A stretch of DNA of 64,000 bases. Source: CAZLIC01 sp964559535 (GTDB lineage: Bacteria; Pseudomonadota; Alphaproteobacteria; Rhodobacterales; Rhodobacteraceae). A program made the position numbers and the translations under genes. Shown here in pieces: positions 1 to 7,636 of this stretch. The notes beneath the pieces are model-generated. The model did no database searches and had not been told where the DNA came from. It worked only from the letters and a program-made list of their open reading frames with translations. Positions within the stretch are counted from its first letter, which is position 1. Each line of letters opens with the position of its first letter. The stretch lies in NCBI GenBank assembly GCA_964559535.1, contig CAZLIC010000005.1, positions 1 to 64,000 on the forward strand. Direction: 5' to 3'.

Positions 1-305
1 GCGCGATGATCGGGCTGGGCGACATGGTGACAGGCTCGGTCGTGCGGGTCTGGGACCAGGCGGGCGTGAAGCCGGGCGAGATTCCGGTGGTGGGCTGGGG
101 CAATTCGCTGGATACCACCAAGGGTGTGATGGACGGCTATGTGGCCGCCGGCATGTGGCAGGACCCGCAGGCCACGTCCTACATGTGCCTGTCGGCCGCG
201 CTGATGGAGACGTCCAGCATTCCGATCGGCTTCAACATCATCACCGGCGCGCTGTATCAAAAGGACACCGCGCCGCTGTATCACGGCATCATGGGCGGCA
301 ACTGA
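1..305 (+). CDS. Sugar ABC transporter substrate-binding protein, C-terminal part
   Basis: The reading frame is open from the window edge, so only about the last 100 residues are seen and the true start lies upstream. The visible part reads like the C-terminal lobe of a ribose/xylose-type periplasmic binding protein: a beta strand with VVGWGN, then DTTKGVMDGY, which corresponds to the hinge and ligand-side region of these proteins. It would capture a sugar in the periplasm and deliver it to the permease that follows 69 bases downstream. The permease and ATPase behind it are of the RbsC/FrcA type, which supports the call. The sugar cannot be named from this fragment. Confidence 0.75.
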   Translation, partial: AMIGLGDMVTGSVVRVWDQAGVKPGEIPVVGWGNSLDTTKGVMDGYVAAGMWQDPQATSYMCLSAALMETSSIPIGFNIITGALYQKDTAPLYHGIMGGN

Positions 306-374
306 CGCCAGTACCCAGCCACGGCCTGCGGCGCGGTCCCCGCGCCGCAGGCCCCCTTATTGCGGGAATTCCTC

Positions 375-1388
375 ATGTCCGAAGCCGCTGCAGGCCCTGC
401 GCCGCACCACTCCGGCCCTGTCCGGCGCCTGATCGCCACGCCCGAATTCGGGCCGCTGGTGCTGTTGTTGCTGATGCTGGCCGTGTTCACCGCGATCAAC
501 CCCACCTTCCTGTCGCTGACCAACATCGGCAACGCGCTGACCTTCACGGTGGAACTGGGGCTGATGGCGCTGGCGATGACGCTGCTGATGACTGCCGGAG
601 AGTTTGACCTGTCGGTCGGGTCGGTGTTCGGCTTTACCCCCGTTGTGATGTGGGCCTTCTTCAACGCCGACCTGATGCCGTTGTTCCCGGCCTTCCTGGT
701 TGCCCTGGCCATCGCGTTGGCGATCGGCTGGGTCAGCGGCATGTTCGTCACCCGCCTTGGCATCCCGTCGTTCCTGGTGACGCTGGGCATGCTTCTGGTG
801 GTGCGCGGCAGCGCGCTGTGGCTGACCAGCGGCTTTCCGCAGCGCACGTGGGATGCGGGTGACCAGTGGCTGGCCACCCTTCTGGTGGGCGATTTCTACA
901 TTGGCGGGCTGCGCGTCTACATGAGCCTGATCTGGTTCATCCTGCTGGCCGTCACCTTCCATATCGTGCTGACACGCACGCGGTTCGGCAACTGGATCCA
1001 GGCCACCGGCGGCAACCCCGGTGCCGCGCGCAACCGTGGCGTGCCGGTCAAGCGGGTGAAGCTGATCCTGTTCATGCTGTCGGCCGCCATGGCGGGGCTG
1101 GCGGGCGTGATCTCGTCCATCCGCGTGTCGGCCGCCAACCCCAACTCGGGCCAGGGCTACGAGCTGGAGGTGATTGCCATGGTGGTGATCGGCGGCACCG
1201 TGCTGACCGGCGGGCGCGGCACCATCATCGGCACCGTGCTGGGCGTGCTGATCCTGCGGCTGATGCGCAACGGCATCGTGCTGATCGGGGTGCCGGGGCT
1301 GGCCTACAACATCTTCATCGGGGCCATCATCCTGGGGATGATGGCGCTGCACGCGGGCCTGGAACGGCGCCACAACGAGGGGACCTGA
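375..1388 (+). CDS. RbsC-family sugar ABC transporter permease
   Basis: Inner-membrane permease of a carbohydrate ABC importer (branched-chain/ribose permease superfamily), 337 residues, the usual length. Many hydrophobic segments are visible, starting at about residue 25. The diagnostic GEFDLSVGS motif (RbsC proteins have GxxDLSVGS) is near residue 85, and a glycine-rich GGTVLTGGRGT segment near residue 275 marks the EAA-like loop region that contacts the ATPase. An in-frame TTG lies 15 bases upstream, but the ATG at 375 has a GGGA element about 7 bases away and is preferred. It lies 3 bases before the ATPase start. The pair plus the upstream binding protein make a complete importer. Confidence 0.9.
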   Translation: MSEAAAGPAPHHSGPVRRLIATPEFGPLVLLLLMLAVFTAINPTFLSLTNIGNALTFTVELGLMALAMTLLMTAGEFDLSVGSVFGFTPVVMWAFFNADLMPLFPAFLVALAIALAIGWVSGMFVTRLGIPSFLVTLGMLLVVRGSALWLTSGFPQRTWDAGDQWLATLLVGDFYIGGLRVYMSLIWFILLAVTFHIVLTRTRFGNWIQATGGNPGAARNRGVPVKRVKLILFMLSAAMAGLAGVISSIRVSAANPNSGQGYELEVIAMVVIGGTVLTGGRGTIIGTVLGVLILRLMRNGIVLIGVPGLAYNIFIGAIILGMMALHAGLERRHNEGT

Positions 1389-1391
1389 GCC

Positions 1392-2147
1392 ATGGAAGAC
1401 CCCCTGGTCGAGATGCGCGGCATCGAAAAGTTCTATGGCCGCATCCACGCGCTGCGCAACGTGAACCTGACCATCCGGCGCGGCGAGATCGTCGGGCTGC
1501 TGGGCGACAACGGCGCCGGGAAATCGACGCTGATCAAGGTGCTGTCAGGCGCCGTGCCGTACACTTCGGGGCAGATCCGCATCCGCGGGCGCGAGGTGGC
1601 GCTGCGGTCCACCACCGATGCCATCGCGCAGGGAATCGAGACGATCTACCAGGACTCGGCGCTGGTGCCGCAGCTGTCCATCGCGCGCAACCTGTTTCTG
1701 GGGCGCGAGCTGCGCCGCGGCCCGGCGTTCCTGGACTGGATGGACCAGTCGGCGATGAACAAGGTGGCGGCCGACCTGCTGCGCCGCGTGGGCATCACCA
1801 AGAACATCCCGCCCACCACGCCCATCGGGTCGCTTTCGGGGGGCGAGCGGCAGGCGGTGGCCATCGCCCGCGCCATGCACTTCGAAAGCGACCTCATCAT
1901 CCTGGACGAACCCACCAACAACCTGGGCGTGGCCGAGACGCAGGGCGTGCTGCGTTTCGTGCGCGAGGCGCGCGACACCGGGCATTCCTGCATCTTCATC
2001 GCGCACAACATCCACCATGTGTTTCAGGTGGTCGACCGCATGGTGGTGATGCGGCGCGGAACGGTGGTGGCCGACGACCTGTCGCCCAGGACATCGACCA
2101 TCCAGGACGTCGAGGATGTGATCACAGGCGAGCATGTGGCGGCATGA
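1392..2147 (+). CDS. Sugar ABC transporter ATP-binding protein (single ABC domain, FrcA-like)
   Basis: Cytoplasmic ATPase that powers the adjoining sugar permease. Walker A GDNGAGKST is at residues 38-46, the signature LSGGERQ at 148-154 and Walker B ILDEP with Glu173. At 251 residues it has one ABC domain, unlike the double-domain RbsA/XylG/AraG proteins, and so resembles the FrcA type of alphaproteobacterial fructose-like importers, in which two copies would work together. The start is 3 bases after the permease stop and the stop overlaps the next start by ATGA, so the three genes should be translated together. Substrate is inferred only from family. Confidence 0.9.
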   Translation: MEDPLVEMRGIEKFYGRIHALRNVNLTIRRGEIVGLLGDNGAGKSTLIKVLSGAVPYTSGQIRIRGREVALRSTTDAIAQGIETIYQDSALVPQLSIARNLFLGRELRRGPAFLDWMDQSAMNKVAADLLRRVGITKNIPPTTPIGSLSGGERQAVAIARAMHFESDLIILDEPTNNLGVAETQGVLRFVREARDTGHSCIFIAHNIHHVFQVVDRMVVMRRGTVVADDLSPRTSTIQDVEDVITGEHVAA

Positions 2148-3199
2148 TCGGGATTGCGGCACAGGGCATCGGCGCGGTGTTCTGGCCCGAAACGGGGCTG
2201 CTGGAGCAGTTCACCGTGCAGGACGGCGGGCGCGCCATCGCGCCCTTGCACCGCGCGCCCTGGGTGGACACCGGCGAGCCGATGCCAGAGGGTGCCGCGC
2301 CACACATGGCGCGGCTGGGCGGCGACTTCTTCTGCGCGCCCTTTGCGGGACGCGAGGACGGGTCGGCGCTGCATGGTTGGCCGGCGAATGCGCCGTGGAC
2401 CGTGGTTTCGGCGGCTGCGGGCATGCTGGTGGCACGGCTGGACCGGTCCGTGCAGGGCGCCGCGCTGACCAAGACGCTGCGGCTGCGCGATGGCCACCCC
2501 TTTGTCTACCAGTCACACCGGTTCGACGGCGGCGCCGGGCGCATTCCGGTGGCGAACCACGCCAATGTGTCGGTGCGCGACGGCGCGCTGATCCGCACCT
2601 CGGCCAAGCGGCATTGGGAAACCCCGCGCGACGCGCAGGAAAGCGACCCGGCCCGCGGCCGGTCGCTGCTGGCGTATCCGGCGCGTGCTGCCGATCCTGC
2701 GGCATTCCCGGGGCTTGCCGGGCCGGTGGACCTGACGCGCTACCCCTGGGGGCCGCGGCACGAGGATTTCGTGATGGCCATCGAGGCCGAGGGCAGCCCG
2801 CTGGGCTGGACGGCGGTGACCCGCCCGGTGCAGGGCGACCTGTTCCTGTCGCTGCGCGACCCGCGCGCGCTGCCGATGACCATGCTGTGGCATTCCAACG
2901 GGGGGCGCGATTATGCCCCCTGGTCGGGCCGCCACCTGGGCTGTCTGGGGGTCGAGGAAGGGGCGGCGGCGCAGATGCTGGGGGTGTCGGCCGAGGCCGA
3001 CCTGCCGGGTCCGGGGTTCCTGGCGCTGGCGCCGGGCACATCGGCCGAGGTCCACCATGCCATCGGCGCCATCGCCTGGCCTTCGGGGCAGCCCGTGGCC
3101 GCGGTGCAGGTTCAGGGCAATGGTCTGCGGGTGACCGGCGACGGCGGCGCCACCCGCGACCTGGCCTTTGACCCGGCGTTCCTGTTCGGCACGCGCTGA
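2144..3199 (+). CDS. Unknown protein of the sugar ABC operon, possibly mutarotase-fold
   Basis: 351 residues; the ATG overlaps the ATPase stop in ATGA, so it belongs to the transport operon. No signal peptide or membrane segment is seen, so it should act in the cytoplasm. The protein is rich in beta-type sequence with scattered His, Trp and acidic residues, for example NHANVSV (about residue 140) and WHSNGGRDYAPW (about residue 250). This pattern recalls galactose-mutarotase-like sugar-binding folds such as aldose 1-epimerases, but I do not see the full catalytic motif set. A role in handling the imported sugar is inferred from position. The long open frame running upstream of 2144 overlaps the permease and ATPase and is not coding. 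Confidence 0.6.
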   Translation: MIGIAAQGIGAVFWPETGLLEQFTVQDGGRAIAPLHRAPWVDTGEPMPEGAAPHMARLGGDFFCAPFAGREDGSALHGWPANAPWTVVSAAAGMLVARLDRSVQGAALTKTLRLRDGHPFVYQSHRFDGGAGRIPVANHANVSVRDGALIRTSAKRHWETPRDAQESDPARGRSLLAYPARAADPAAFPGLAGPVDLTRYPWGPRHEDFVMAIEAEGSPLGWTAVTRPVQGDLFLSLRDPRALPMTMLWHSNGGRDYAPWSGRHLGCLGVEEGAAAQMLGVSAEADLPGPGFLALAPGTSAEVHHAIGAIAWPSGQPVAAVQVQGNGLRVTGDGGATRDLAFDPAFLFGTR

Positions 3200-3224
3200 A
3201 CAGCGGGCATTGCCCTGGCCTGCG

Positions 3225-3605
3225 TCACCGGGACGGCCGCACAAACACCATCTGCACCCCATCACCGGTCAGCACCAGCCGCTCGCCCACAACTTCTGCA
3301 CGTGTGACGGCCGACAGCGCGCGAAAGAAGGTGCCTTCAAGTGCGAGTTCGTCGCACGCCATCTTGGTGGCGCGCAGCGGGCCGGGGCGGAAGTCCGGCA
3401 GGGTGCCTGCGTACCGGCCGGAAAAGCGGTTGCAAGGGGCGTGGCCCGACATCCGGTTTTCGGCGGACAGATCGATCGTCACCATCGACCGCACGGCTTC
3501 GCCGTTCAGCGACATCAGGCGCCACTGCGGCGCAAGATAGGCGGGCGGAACCTCGGCCGCAGCCATGGTGGTACCCAGCAGCAGGAACGCAAGCGCCCGT
3601 TTCAC
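3225..3605 (-). CDS. META-domain (HslJ-like) secreted protein
   Basis: About 126 residues. The N-terminus has a lysine/arginine pair, a short hydrophobic stretch (ALAFLLLGTT) and an Ala-rich cleavage region, so it is probably exported. The mature part matches the META domain: W-x-L-x-S-L-N-G near residue 30, then GHAPCNRFSGRY and a second cysteine in TKMACDELAL. This is the C-N-x-F-x-G-x-Y core seen in HslJ proteins, which are linked to stress or novobiocin resistance in other bacteria. The GTG start overlaps the nusB stop as GTGA, so it is the last gene of the rib-nusB operon. It converges on the sugar operon, with 25 bases between stops. Confidence 0.75.
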   Translation of the reverse strand: MKRALAFLLLGTTMAAAEVPPAYLAPQWRLMSLNGEAVRSMVTIDLSAENRMSGHAPCNRFSGRYAGTLPDFRPGPLRATKMACDELALEGTFFRALSAVTRAEVVGERLVLTGDGVQMVFVRPSR

Positions 3606-4090
3606 GCAAAGGCCTCGGGCCGCGCCTCGCGCGCCATGTGGTCCAGCACCGCGTTCACGAAGCCACCCTCCTTGCCGTCGGGAAAGAAGGCGCGGGCGAC
3701 CTCGACATATTCCACGATGGTCACCTTGGGCGGCGTCTCCATGCCCACCAGTTCGGCCCCCGCCGCGCGGAACAACGCGCGCAGCACCGGGTCGATGCGG
3801 TCGATGGGCCATTTCGCCACCAGCGCGCGGTCGGTCATCTGGTCGATCTTCGACTGCCAGTTCACTGCATGGCCCAGCACGGCGCGGAAGTGCGTGGCGT
3901 CGCCTTCGGCCAGCGCCTCGTCGCCATCATCGGGCGGCAGGCCGAAGCGGTGCGCCTCGAACTCGGCTGCCACACGGTCGGCGCCCTGCCCCGCGGCCTC
4001 CATCTGGAACAGCGCCTGCACGGCGTACAGCCGCGAGGCAGACCGCGCGCGGCGGGCGTCTTCGCGGGCGGCTTGCCTTTTGTCGGTCAT
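3602..4090 (-). CDS. nusB: Transcription antitermination protein NusB
   Basis: 162-residue all-helical RNA-binding protein that joins NusE/S10 at boxA sites and supports rRNA transcription. Recognisable features are the N-terminal basic segment with ARRARSASRLYAVQAL, the W-P-I-D-R-I-DPVLRAL helix and the C-terminal VEYVEVARAFFPDGKEGGFVNAVLD segment, all typical of NusB. The start ATG overlaps the ribH stop (ATGA). Gene order ribB-ribH-nusB is widely conserved in alphaproteobacteria, which supports both this call and the chosen start. Confidence 0.95.
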   Translation of the reverse strand: MTDKRQAAREDARRARSASRLYAVQALFQMEAAGQGADRVAAEFEAHRFGLPPDDGDEALAEGDATHFRAVLGHAVNWQSKIDQMTDRALVAKWPIDRIDPVLRALFRAAGAELVGMETPPKVTIVEYVEVARAFFPDGKEGGFVNAVLDHMAREARPEAFA

Positions 4091-4587
4091 GGCGCGCGGA
4101 AGCCGATGCTGCGCGGCCCCTCGGCCCATTTGCGCGACAGCGCGATCAGGTGCAGCGCCGCCGCGGCCGCACCCCCGCCCTTGTCCTGCCCCGCCGGGTC
4201 GGCCCGAACGGCCGCCTGTGCGTGGTTTTCCACCGTCAGGATGCCGTTGCCGATGCAGGCGCCCTGCAGGCCCAGCAGCATCAGGCCGTTCGAACTGTCG
4301 TTGCACACCGTGTCGTAGTGCGTGGTCTCGCCCCGGATGATGCAGCCCAGCGCGACAAAGCCGTCGAACTTGGCCTTGGCCCGCGCCATGGCGATGGCAG
4401 GCGGAATTTCCAGCGCGCCCGGCACCTGGGCCAGGTCCACCTCGGCGCCGGCGCGTTCGGCGGTGGCCTTCGCCCCCGCGATCAGGTTGTCGGCGATGTC
4501 GCGGTAGTAGGGCGCGACAACGATCAACAGCTTCACCGGCGCATCGAAGGTCGGCAGCGGCAGCGTTGCGTGGGTGGCTCCGGCCAT
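4087..4587 (-). CDS. ribH: 6,7-dimethyl-8-ribityllumazine synthase
   Basis: Lumazine synthase, 166 residues: condenses 5-amino-6-ribitylaminouracil with 3,4-dihydroxy-2-butanone 4-phosphate, the penultimate step of riboflavin synthesis. Visible landmarks are VPGALEIP near residue 55, the phosphate/His region GCIIRGETTHYD near residue 85 with the catalytic His, and NGILTVEN near residue 115. A slightly unusual insert, AGQDKGGGAAAAAL, replaces the commoner NKG-x-EAA segment but keeps the KGGG core. The gene starts 3 bases after the ribB stop and overlaps nusB by 4 bases. Confidence 0.95.
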   Translation of the reverse strand: MAGATHATLPLPTFDAPVKLLIVVAPYYRDIADNLIAGAKATAERAGAEVDLAQVPGALEIPPAIAMARAKAKFDGFVALGCIIRGETTHYDTVCNDSSNGLMLLGLQGACIGNGILTVENHAQAAVRADPAGQDKGGGAAAAALHLIALSRKWAEGPRSIGFRAP

Positions 4588-4590
4588 CGG

Positions 4591-5697
4591 TTACTCCGCG
4601 GGAATGGGGCGGGTGCCCGTGATGTTCAGGCCGTAGGCTTCCAGCCCCACGACCTTGGGTTTCGGCGAATTGGTCAGCAGGATCAGGTCCTTGAGCCCGA
4701 GCGAGGCAAGGATCTGCGCGCCGATGCCATACTGCTTCAGCGTCTGCGGCGAGACCTCGCCGTCGGAAGCGATCTTGGCATGCACGTCGCGCAGCAGCAC
4801 CAGCACGCCGCGCCCTTCGGCCGCGATCAGGCGCATGGCATCGCCGAATTCGCCCGCGCGGCCCTTTGGCCCCAGTCCGATCACGTCCAGCATCGGGTCC
4901 AGCGCATGCATCCGCACCAGGCAGGGCGCGGGGCCCGAGATGTCGCCCCGGATCAGCACCACATGTTCGGCGCCTTCGGACCCATCGGTGTAGATGCGCA
5001 TCACCCAGTCGCCGCCGAACTCTGACGTGACCCGGCGCTCGGCATTGGCGCGGATCAGGTTGTCGTGCTTGCGGCGGTAGGCGATCAGGTCGCTGATGGT
5101 ACCAATGCGGATGCCGTGGCGCTGCGAAAAGGCGATGAGGTCGGGCAGGCGCGCCATCGTGCCGTCGTCGTTCATCACCTCGCAGATCACGCCGCTGGGG
5201 TTCAGGCCAGCCAGCCGCGAAATGTCCACCGCGGCCTCGGTATGACCCGCGCGCACCAGCACGCCGCCGTCGCGCGCGCGCAGGGGGAAGATGTGGCCGG
5301 GGCTGGCAATGTCCTGCGGCCCCTTGGTGGGGTCGATGGCGACACTGACGGTGCGGGCGCGGTCGGCCGCGGAAATGCCGGTGGCGATGCCCTCGGTCGC
5401 CTCGATGGACAGCGTGAAGGCCGAGGAATGGCGCGACGAGTTCTTGCGGCTCATCAGCTGCAGGCCCAGCTGGTCCACCCGGTCGCCGGTCAGGGCAAGG
5501 CAGATCAGGCCGCGGCCGTAGGTCGCCATGAAGTTGATGGCGGCCGGTGTGCACATCTGGCCGGGAATGATGAGGTCGCCCTCGTTCTCGCGGTCCTCAT
5601 GGTCCACCAGGATGAACATGCGCCCGTTGCGTGCGTCGTCGATGATCTCCTCGACCGAAGAGATCGCATCCCTGAAGTCTTCTGCCATGCCGGTCAT
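4591..5697 (-). CDS. ribB: 3,4-dihydroxy-2-butanone-4-phosphate synthase with RibA-like C-terminal domain
   Basis: 368 residues. The N-terminal half (about 1-205) is a full DHBP synthase: the acidic VDHEDRENEGDL metal site near residue 30, the FMATYGRGLIC strand, and RAGHTEAAVDISRLAG near residue 155. The C-terminal half keeps the GTP cyclohydrolase II framework (VVLIRGDI, GVLVLLRD, YGIGAQIL, GLEAYGLNI) but lacks the zinc-binding C-x10-C-x-C region; it reads MHALDPMLDVIGLGPKG instead. It should therefore supply RibB activity while its RibA half is probably inactive or repurposed. The start at 5697 is preferred because AAGGGG lies about 7 bases upstream; 5688 is an alternative. Confidence 0.9.
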   Translation of the reverse strand: MTGMAEDFRDAISSVEEIIDDARNGRMFILVDHEDRENEGDLIIPGQMCTPAAINFMATYGRGLICLALTGDRVDQLGLQLMSRKNSSRHSSAFTLSIEATEGIATGISAADRARTVSVAIDPTKGPQDIASPGHIFPLRARDGGVLVRAGHTEAAVDISRLAGLNPSGVICEVMNDDGTMARLPDLIAFSQRHGIRIGTISDLIAYRRKHDNLIRANAERRVTSEFGGDWVMRIYTDGSEGAEHVVLIRGDISGPAPCLVRMHALDPMLDVIGLGPKGRAGEFGDAMRLIAAEGRGVLVLLRDVHAKIASDGEVSPQTLKQYGIGAQILASLGLKDLILLTNSPKPKVVGLEAYGLNITGTRPIPAE

Positions 5698-5804
5698 CCG
5701 CCGCCCCTTCGCCGTCGCCGGGCACATAGCGCGGATGGCGGGGGAAAGGCCAGAGGGGGCCGCGGCCAGGGGCGCGCAGGTGCTGTGCGCCGGATGCCGG
5801 GGTG

Positions 5805-6557
5805 TCAGTCGGCCCGGCCCTGCCGGGCCAGCTTCCAGGCGATCTGCTTCAGGATGCCGTGGAACGTCTGCACCTCGGACCGCGTGAGGCCCAGCCGCCC
5901 CCACATGTTGCGCAACGACGCCTTCATGTGCGGCACCTTCTCGGGCGGGAAGAAGAACCCCGCCGCGTCCAGCCGGTCCTCCCAATGCGCCGCCAGCCGG
6001 TCAACGTCGCCCGCGGTGGCCAGATCGTGCCCCGCCAGCGCCAGCACCTCGGGCGGGGTGTCATCGCCCTGCCGCCGCCATTCGTAACCCAGCAGCAGCG
6101 CGCACTGGCCCAGGTTCAGCGAGGGGAAGTCGGGGTTGACCGGCACCGTGACCAGCGCCTGCGCGGGCAGAAGATCGTCATTTTCCAGCCCCGTCCGTTC
6201 CGGGCCGAACAACACCGCCACCCGCTTGCCCTGATCCACCATGGCGCGGGCCGTGGCCATGGCGCGTTCGGGCGTCAGCACCGGCTTCACCAGGTCGCGG
6301 TTGCGCGCCGTGGTGGCCATCACGAAGTCGCAGTCGGCAATCGCCGCGGCCACATCGGGAAACACCCCCGCATGGTCCAGCAGCCGCCCCGCGCCCGAGG
6401 CCATGGCGACGGCCTTTGGGCTGGGCCAGCCGTCGCGCGGCGCCACCACACGCATCCGTTCCAGCCCGAAGTTCAGCATCCCGCGTGCGGCAGCACCGAT
6501 GTTCTCGCCCAGTTGGGGGCGGACCAGGACGAAGACGGGCTGTTGGGTTTCGCTCAT
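5805..6557 (-). CDS. trmJ: tRNA (cytidine/uridine-2'-O-)-methyltransferase TrmJ
   Basis: 250-residue SPOUT-fold RNA 2'-O-ribose methyltransferase, expected to modify position 32 in tRNA anticodon loops using S-adenosylmethionine. Motif 1 is in the N-terminal PQLGENIGAAARGMLNFG with the N-I-G-A-A-R core. Motif 2 is VLFGPERTGLEN near residue 115, and motif 3 is VPVNPDFPSLNLGQCALL near residue 140, where the SLNL loop forms the knot. The C-terminal helical extension (about 180-250) is typical of TrmJ and separates it from shorter TrmL proteins. It is transcribed divergently from the TfoX-like gene, with 67 bases between starts. Confidence 0.9.
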   Translation of the reverse strand: MSETQQPVFVLVRPQLGENIGAAARGMLNFGLERMRVVAPRDGWPSPKAVAMASGAGRLLDHAGVFPDVAAAIADCDFVMATTARNRDLVKPVLTPERAMATARAMVDQGKRVAVLFGPERTGLENDDLLPAQALVTVPVNPDFPSLNLGQCALLLGYEWRRQGDDTPPEVLALAGHDLATAGDVDRLAAHWEDRLDAAGFFFPPEKVPHMKASLRNMWGRLGLTRSEVQTFHGILKQIAWKLARQGRAD

Positions 6558-6624
6558 CGGGCGGTATGTTCCGGAAGGTGGCGCGTGATAGTCTGGGCAG
6601 GGGACAGGGGCAAGGAGGCGGAGA

Positions 6625-6951
6625 ATGGCCTGGGACGAAGGTTTGGCGCAACTGATGCGCGATGATCTGGCGGCCGAGCCGGTGCGCGAGAAGAAGATGT
6701 TCGGCGGGCTTGCCTTCCTGCTTAACGGCCACATGGTGTGCGGCATCCACAAGGGCGGCGCCATGTTCCGGGTGGGCAAGCCGAACGAGGCGGCGGCGCT
6801 GGCGGTGCCGGGTGCGGCGCCCATGATGTTCACCGGGCGGCCGATGACCGGCATGGTCGATTGCAGCGACGAGGCCTGTGCCGACGACGCCCGCCGTGGC
6901 GCGCTGATGGCGCTGGCGCTGGGTTTCGTGCGGGCACTGCCGCCGAAGTAG
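6625..6951 (+). CDS. TfoX/Sxy N-terminal domain protein
   Basis: 108 residues covering just the TfoX N-terminal domain: KKMFGGLAFLLNGHMVCGI near residue 25 is the family hallmark (MFGG-x-x-F), followed by a beta-rich core and a C-terminal helix. In gammaproteobacteria full-length TfoX/Sxy activates competence genes with CRP. Stand-alone N-domain proteins like this are common in alphaproteobacteria and have no agreed role. The preceding sequence has an AAGGAGG-like element (caaggaggcgg) 8-10 bases before the ATG. Confidence 0.8.
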   Translation: MAWDEGLAQLMRDDLAAEPVREKKMFGGLAFLLNGHMVCGIHKGGAMFRVGKPNEAAALAVPGAAPMMFTGRPMTGMVDCSDEACADDARRGALMALALGFVRALPPK

Positions 6952-7001
6952 CCTTCGCTGCGGGCCTGCGCTAAGGGGGGCGCAGCCAGAAGGACGCGCC
7001 G

Positions 7002-7619
7002 ATGCCCGAAGCCGAACGCCCGCAGATCTATCTGATCACCCCGCCCACTTTCGACGACACCCTGCCCGACCGGCTGGCCGCCGTTCTGGACAAGGCAGAC
7101 ATTGCCTGTCTGCGGCTGGCCTTCGCCACCCGCGACCTGGACGCGCTGCGCCGCGCCGCCGACGCCTGCCGCGTTGTTGCGCATGACCGCGACGTGGCGG
7201 TGGTGATCGAGGAGCATCAGCTGCTGGTTGGTGCGCACGGGCTGGACGGCGTGCACCTGACCGACGGCGCCCGCAGTGTGCGCACCGCGCGCAAGGCGCT
7301 GGGGACGGATGCCATCGTCGGCGCGGCCTGCGGCACGACCCGGCACGAGGGCATCAACGCCGCCGAGGCGGGGGCCGACTATGTGGCCTTCGCGCCGGTT
7401 GGCGTGACGGCGCTGGGCGATGGTCGGCAGGCCGACGCCGGGCTGTTCGACTGGTGGTCCGAGATGATCGAGGTGCCGGTGGTGGCCGAAGGTGCGCTGA
7501 CGGCCGAACTGGTGGCCCGGCTGGGACCGGTGACCGATTTCCTGGCGGTGGGCGAGGAAATCTGGGGGCAGGACGACCCGGCAGCGGCGTTGCGGCAGTT
7601 GCTCGCCGCGGTGCTGTAG
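7002..7619 (+). CDS. Thiamine-phosphate-synthase-like (ThiE/TenI superfamily) protein
   Basis: 205-residue TIM-barrel protein of the ThiE/TenI superfamily. Fold landmarks: IYLITPP at the N-terminus, GLDGVHLTDG near residue 80, VGAACGTTRHEGINAAEAGADYV near 105-127 and VPVVAEGAL near 160. Compared with true ThiE several catalytic features are altered. The Q-L-R-x-K diphosphate motif reads CLRLA, the N-D pair that binds magnesium reads EE, the GQ after H-L is TD, and the pyrophosphate-binding GG-I is EGA. The phosphate chemistry of ThiE is therefore unlikely to be intact. Similar proteins are annotated as thiamine phosphate synthase in Rhodobacteraceae; I would treat that name as unproven here. 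Confidence 0.65.
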   Translation: MPEAERPQIYLITPPTFDDTLPDRLAAVLDKADIACLRLAFATRDLDALRRAADACRVVAHDRDVAVVIEEHQLLVGAHGLDGVHLTDGARSVRTARKALGTDAIVGAACGTTRHEGINAAEAGADYVAFAPVGVTALGDGRQADAGLFDWWSEMIEVPVVAEGALTAELVARLGPVTDFLAVGEEIWGQDDPAAALRQLLAAVL

Positions 7620-7636
7620 GCAGGCAGGGGCGCACC

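Noticed and set aside
6..305. Taking the ATG at 6 as a real start for the binding-protein fragment
   Set aside because: The frame is open to the window edge and the fragment is an internal part of a much longer protein family.
866..2143. Long open frame across the sugar permease and ATPase, in phase with the 2144 gene
   Set aside because: It overlaps two well-supported genes in another frame, and its predicted residues are Arg/His/Pro-rich as expected from GC-rich shadow frames.
5698..5804. FMN riboswitch ahead of ribB
   Set aside because: The leader is only about 107 bases to the trmJ stop, and I could not find the conserved RFN sequence blocks.
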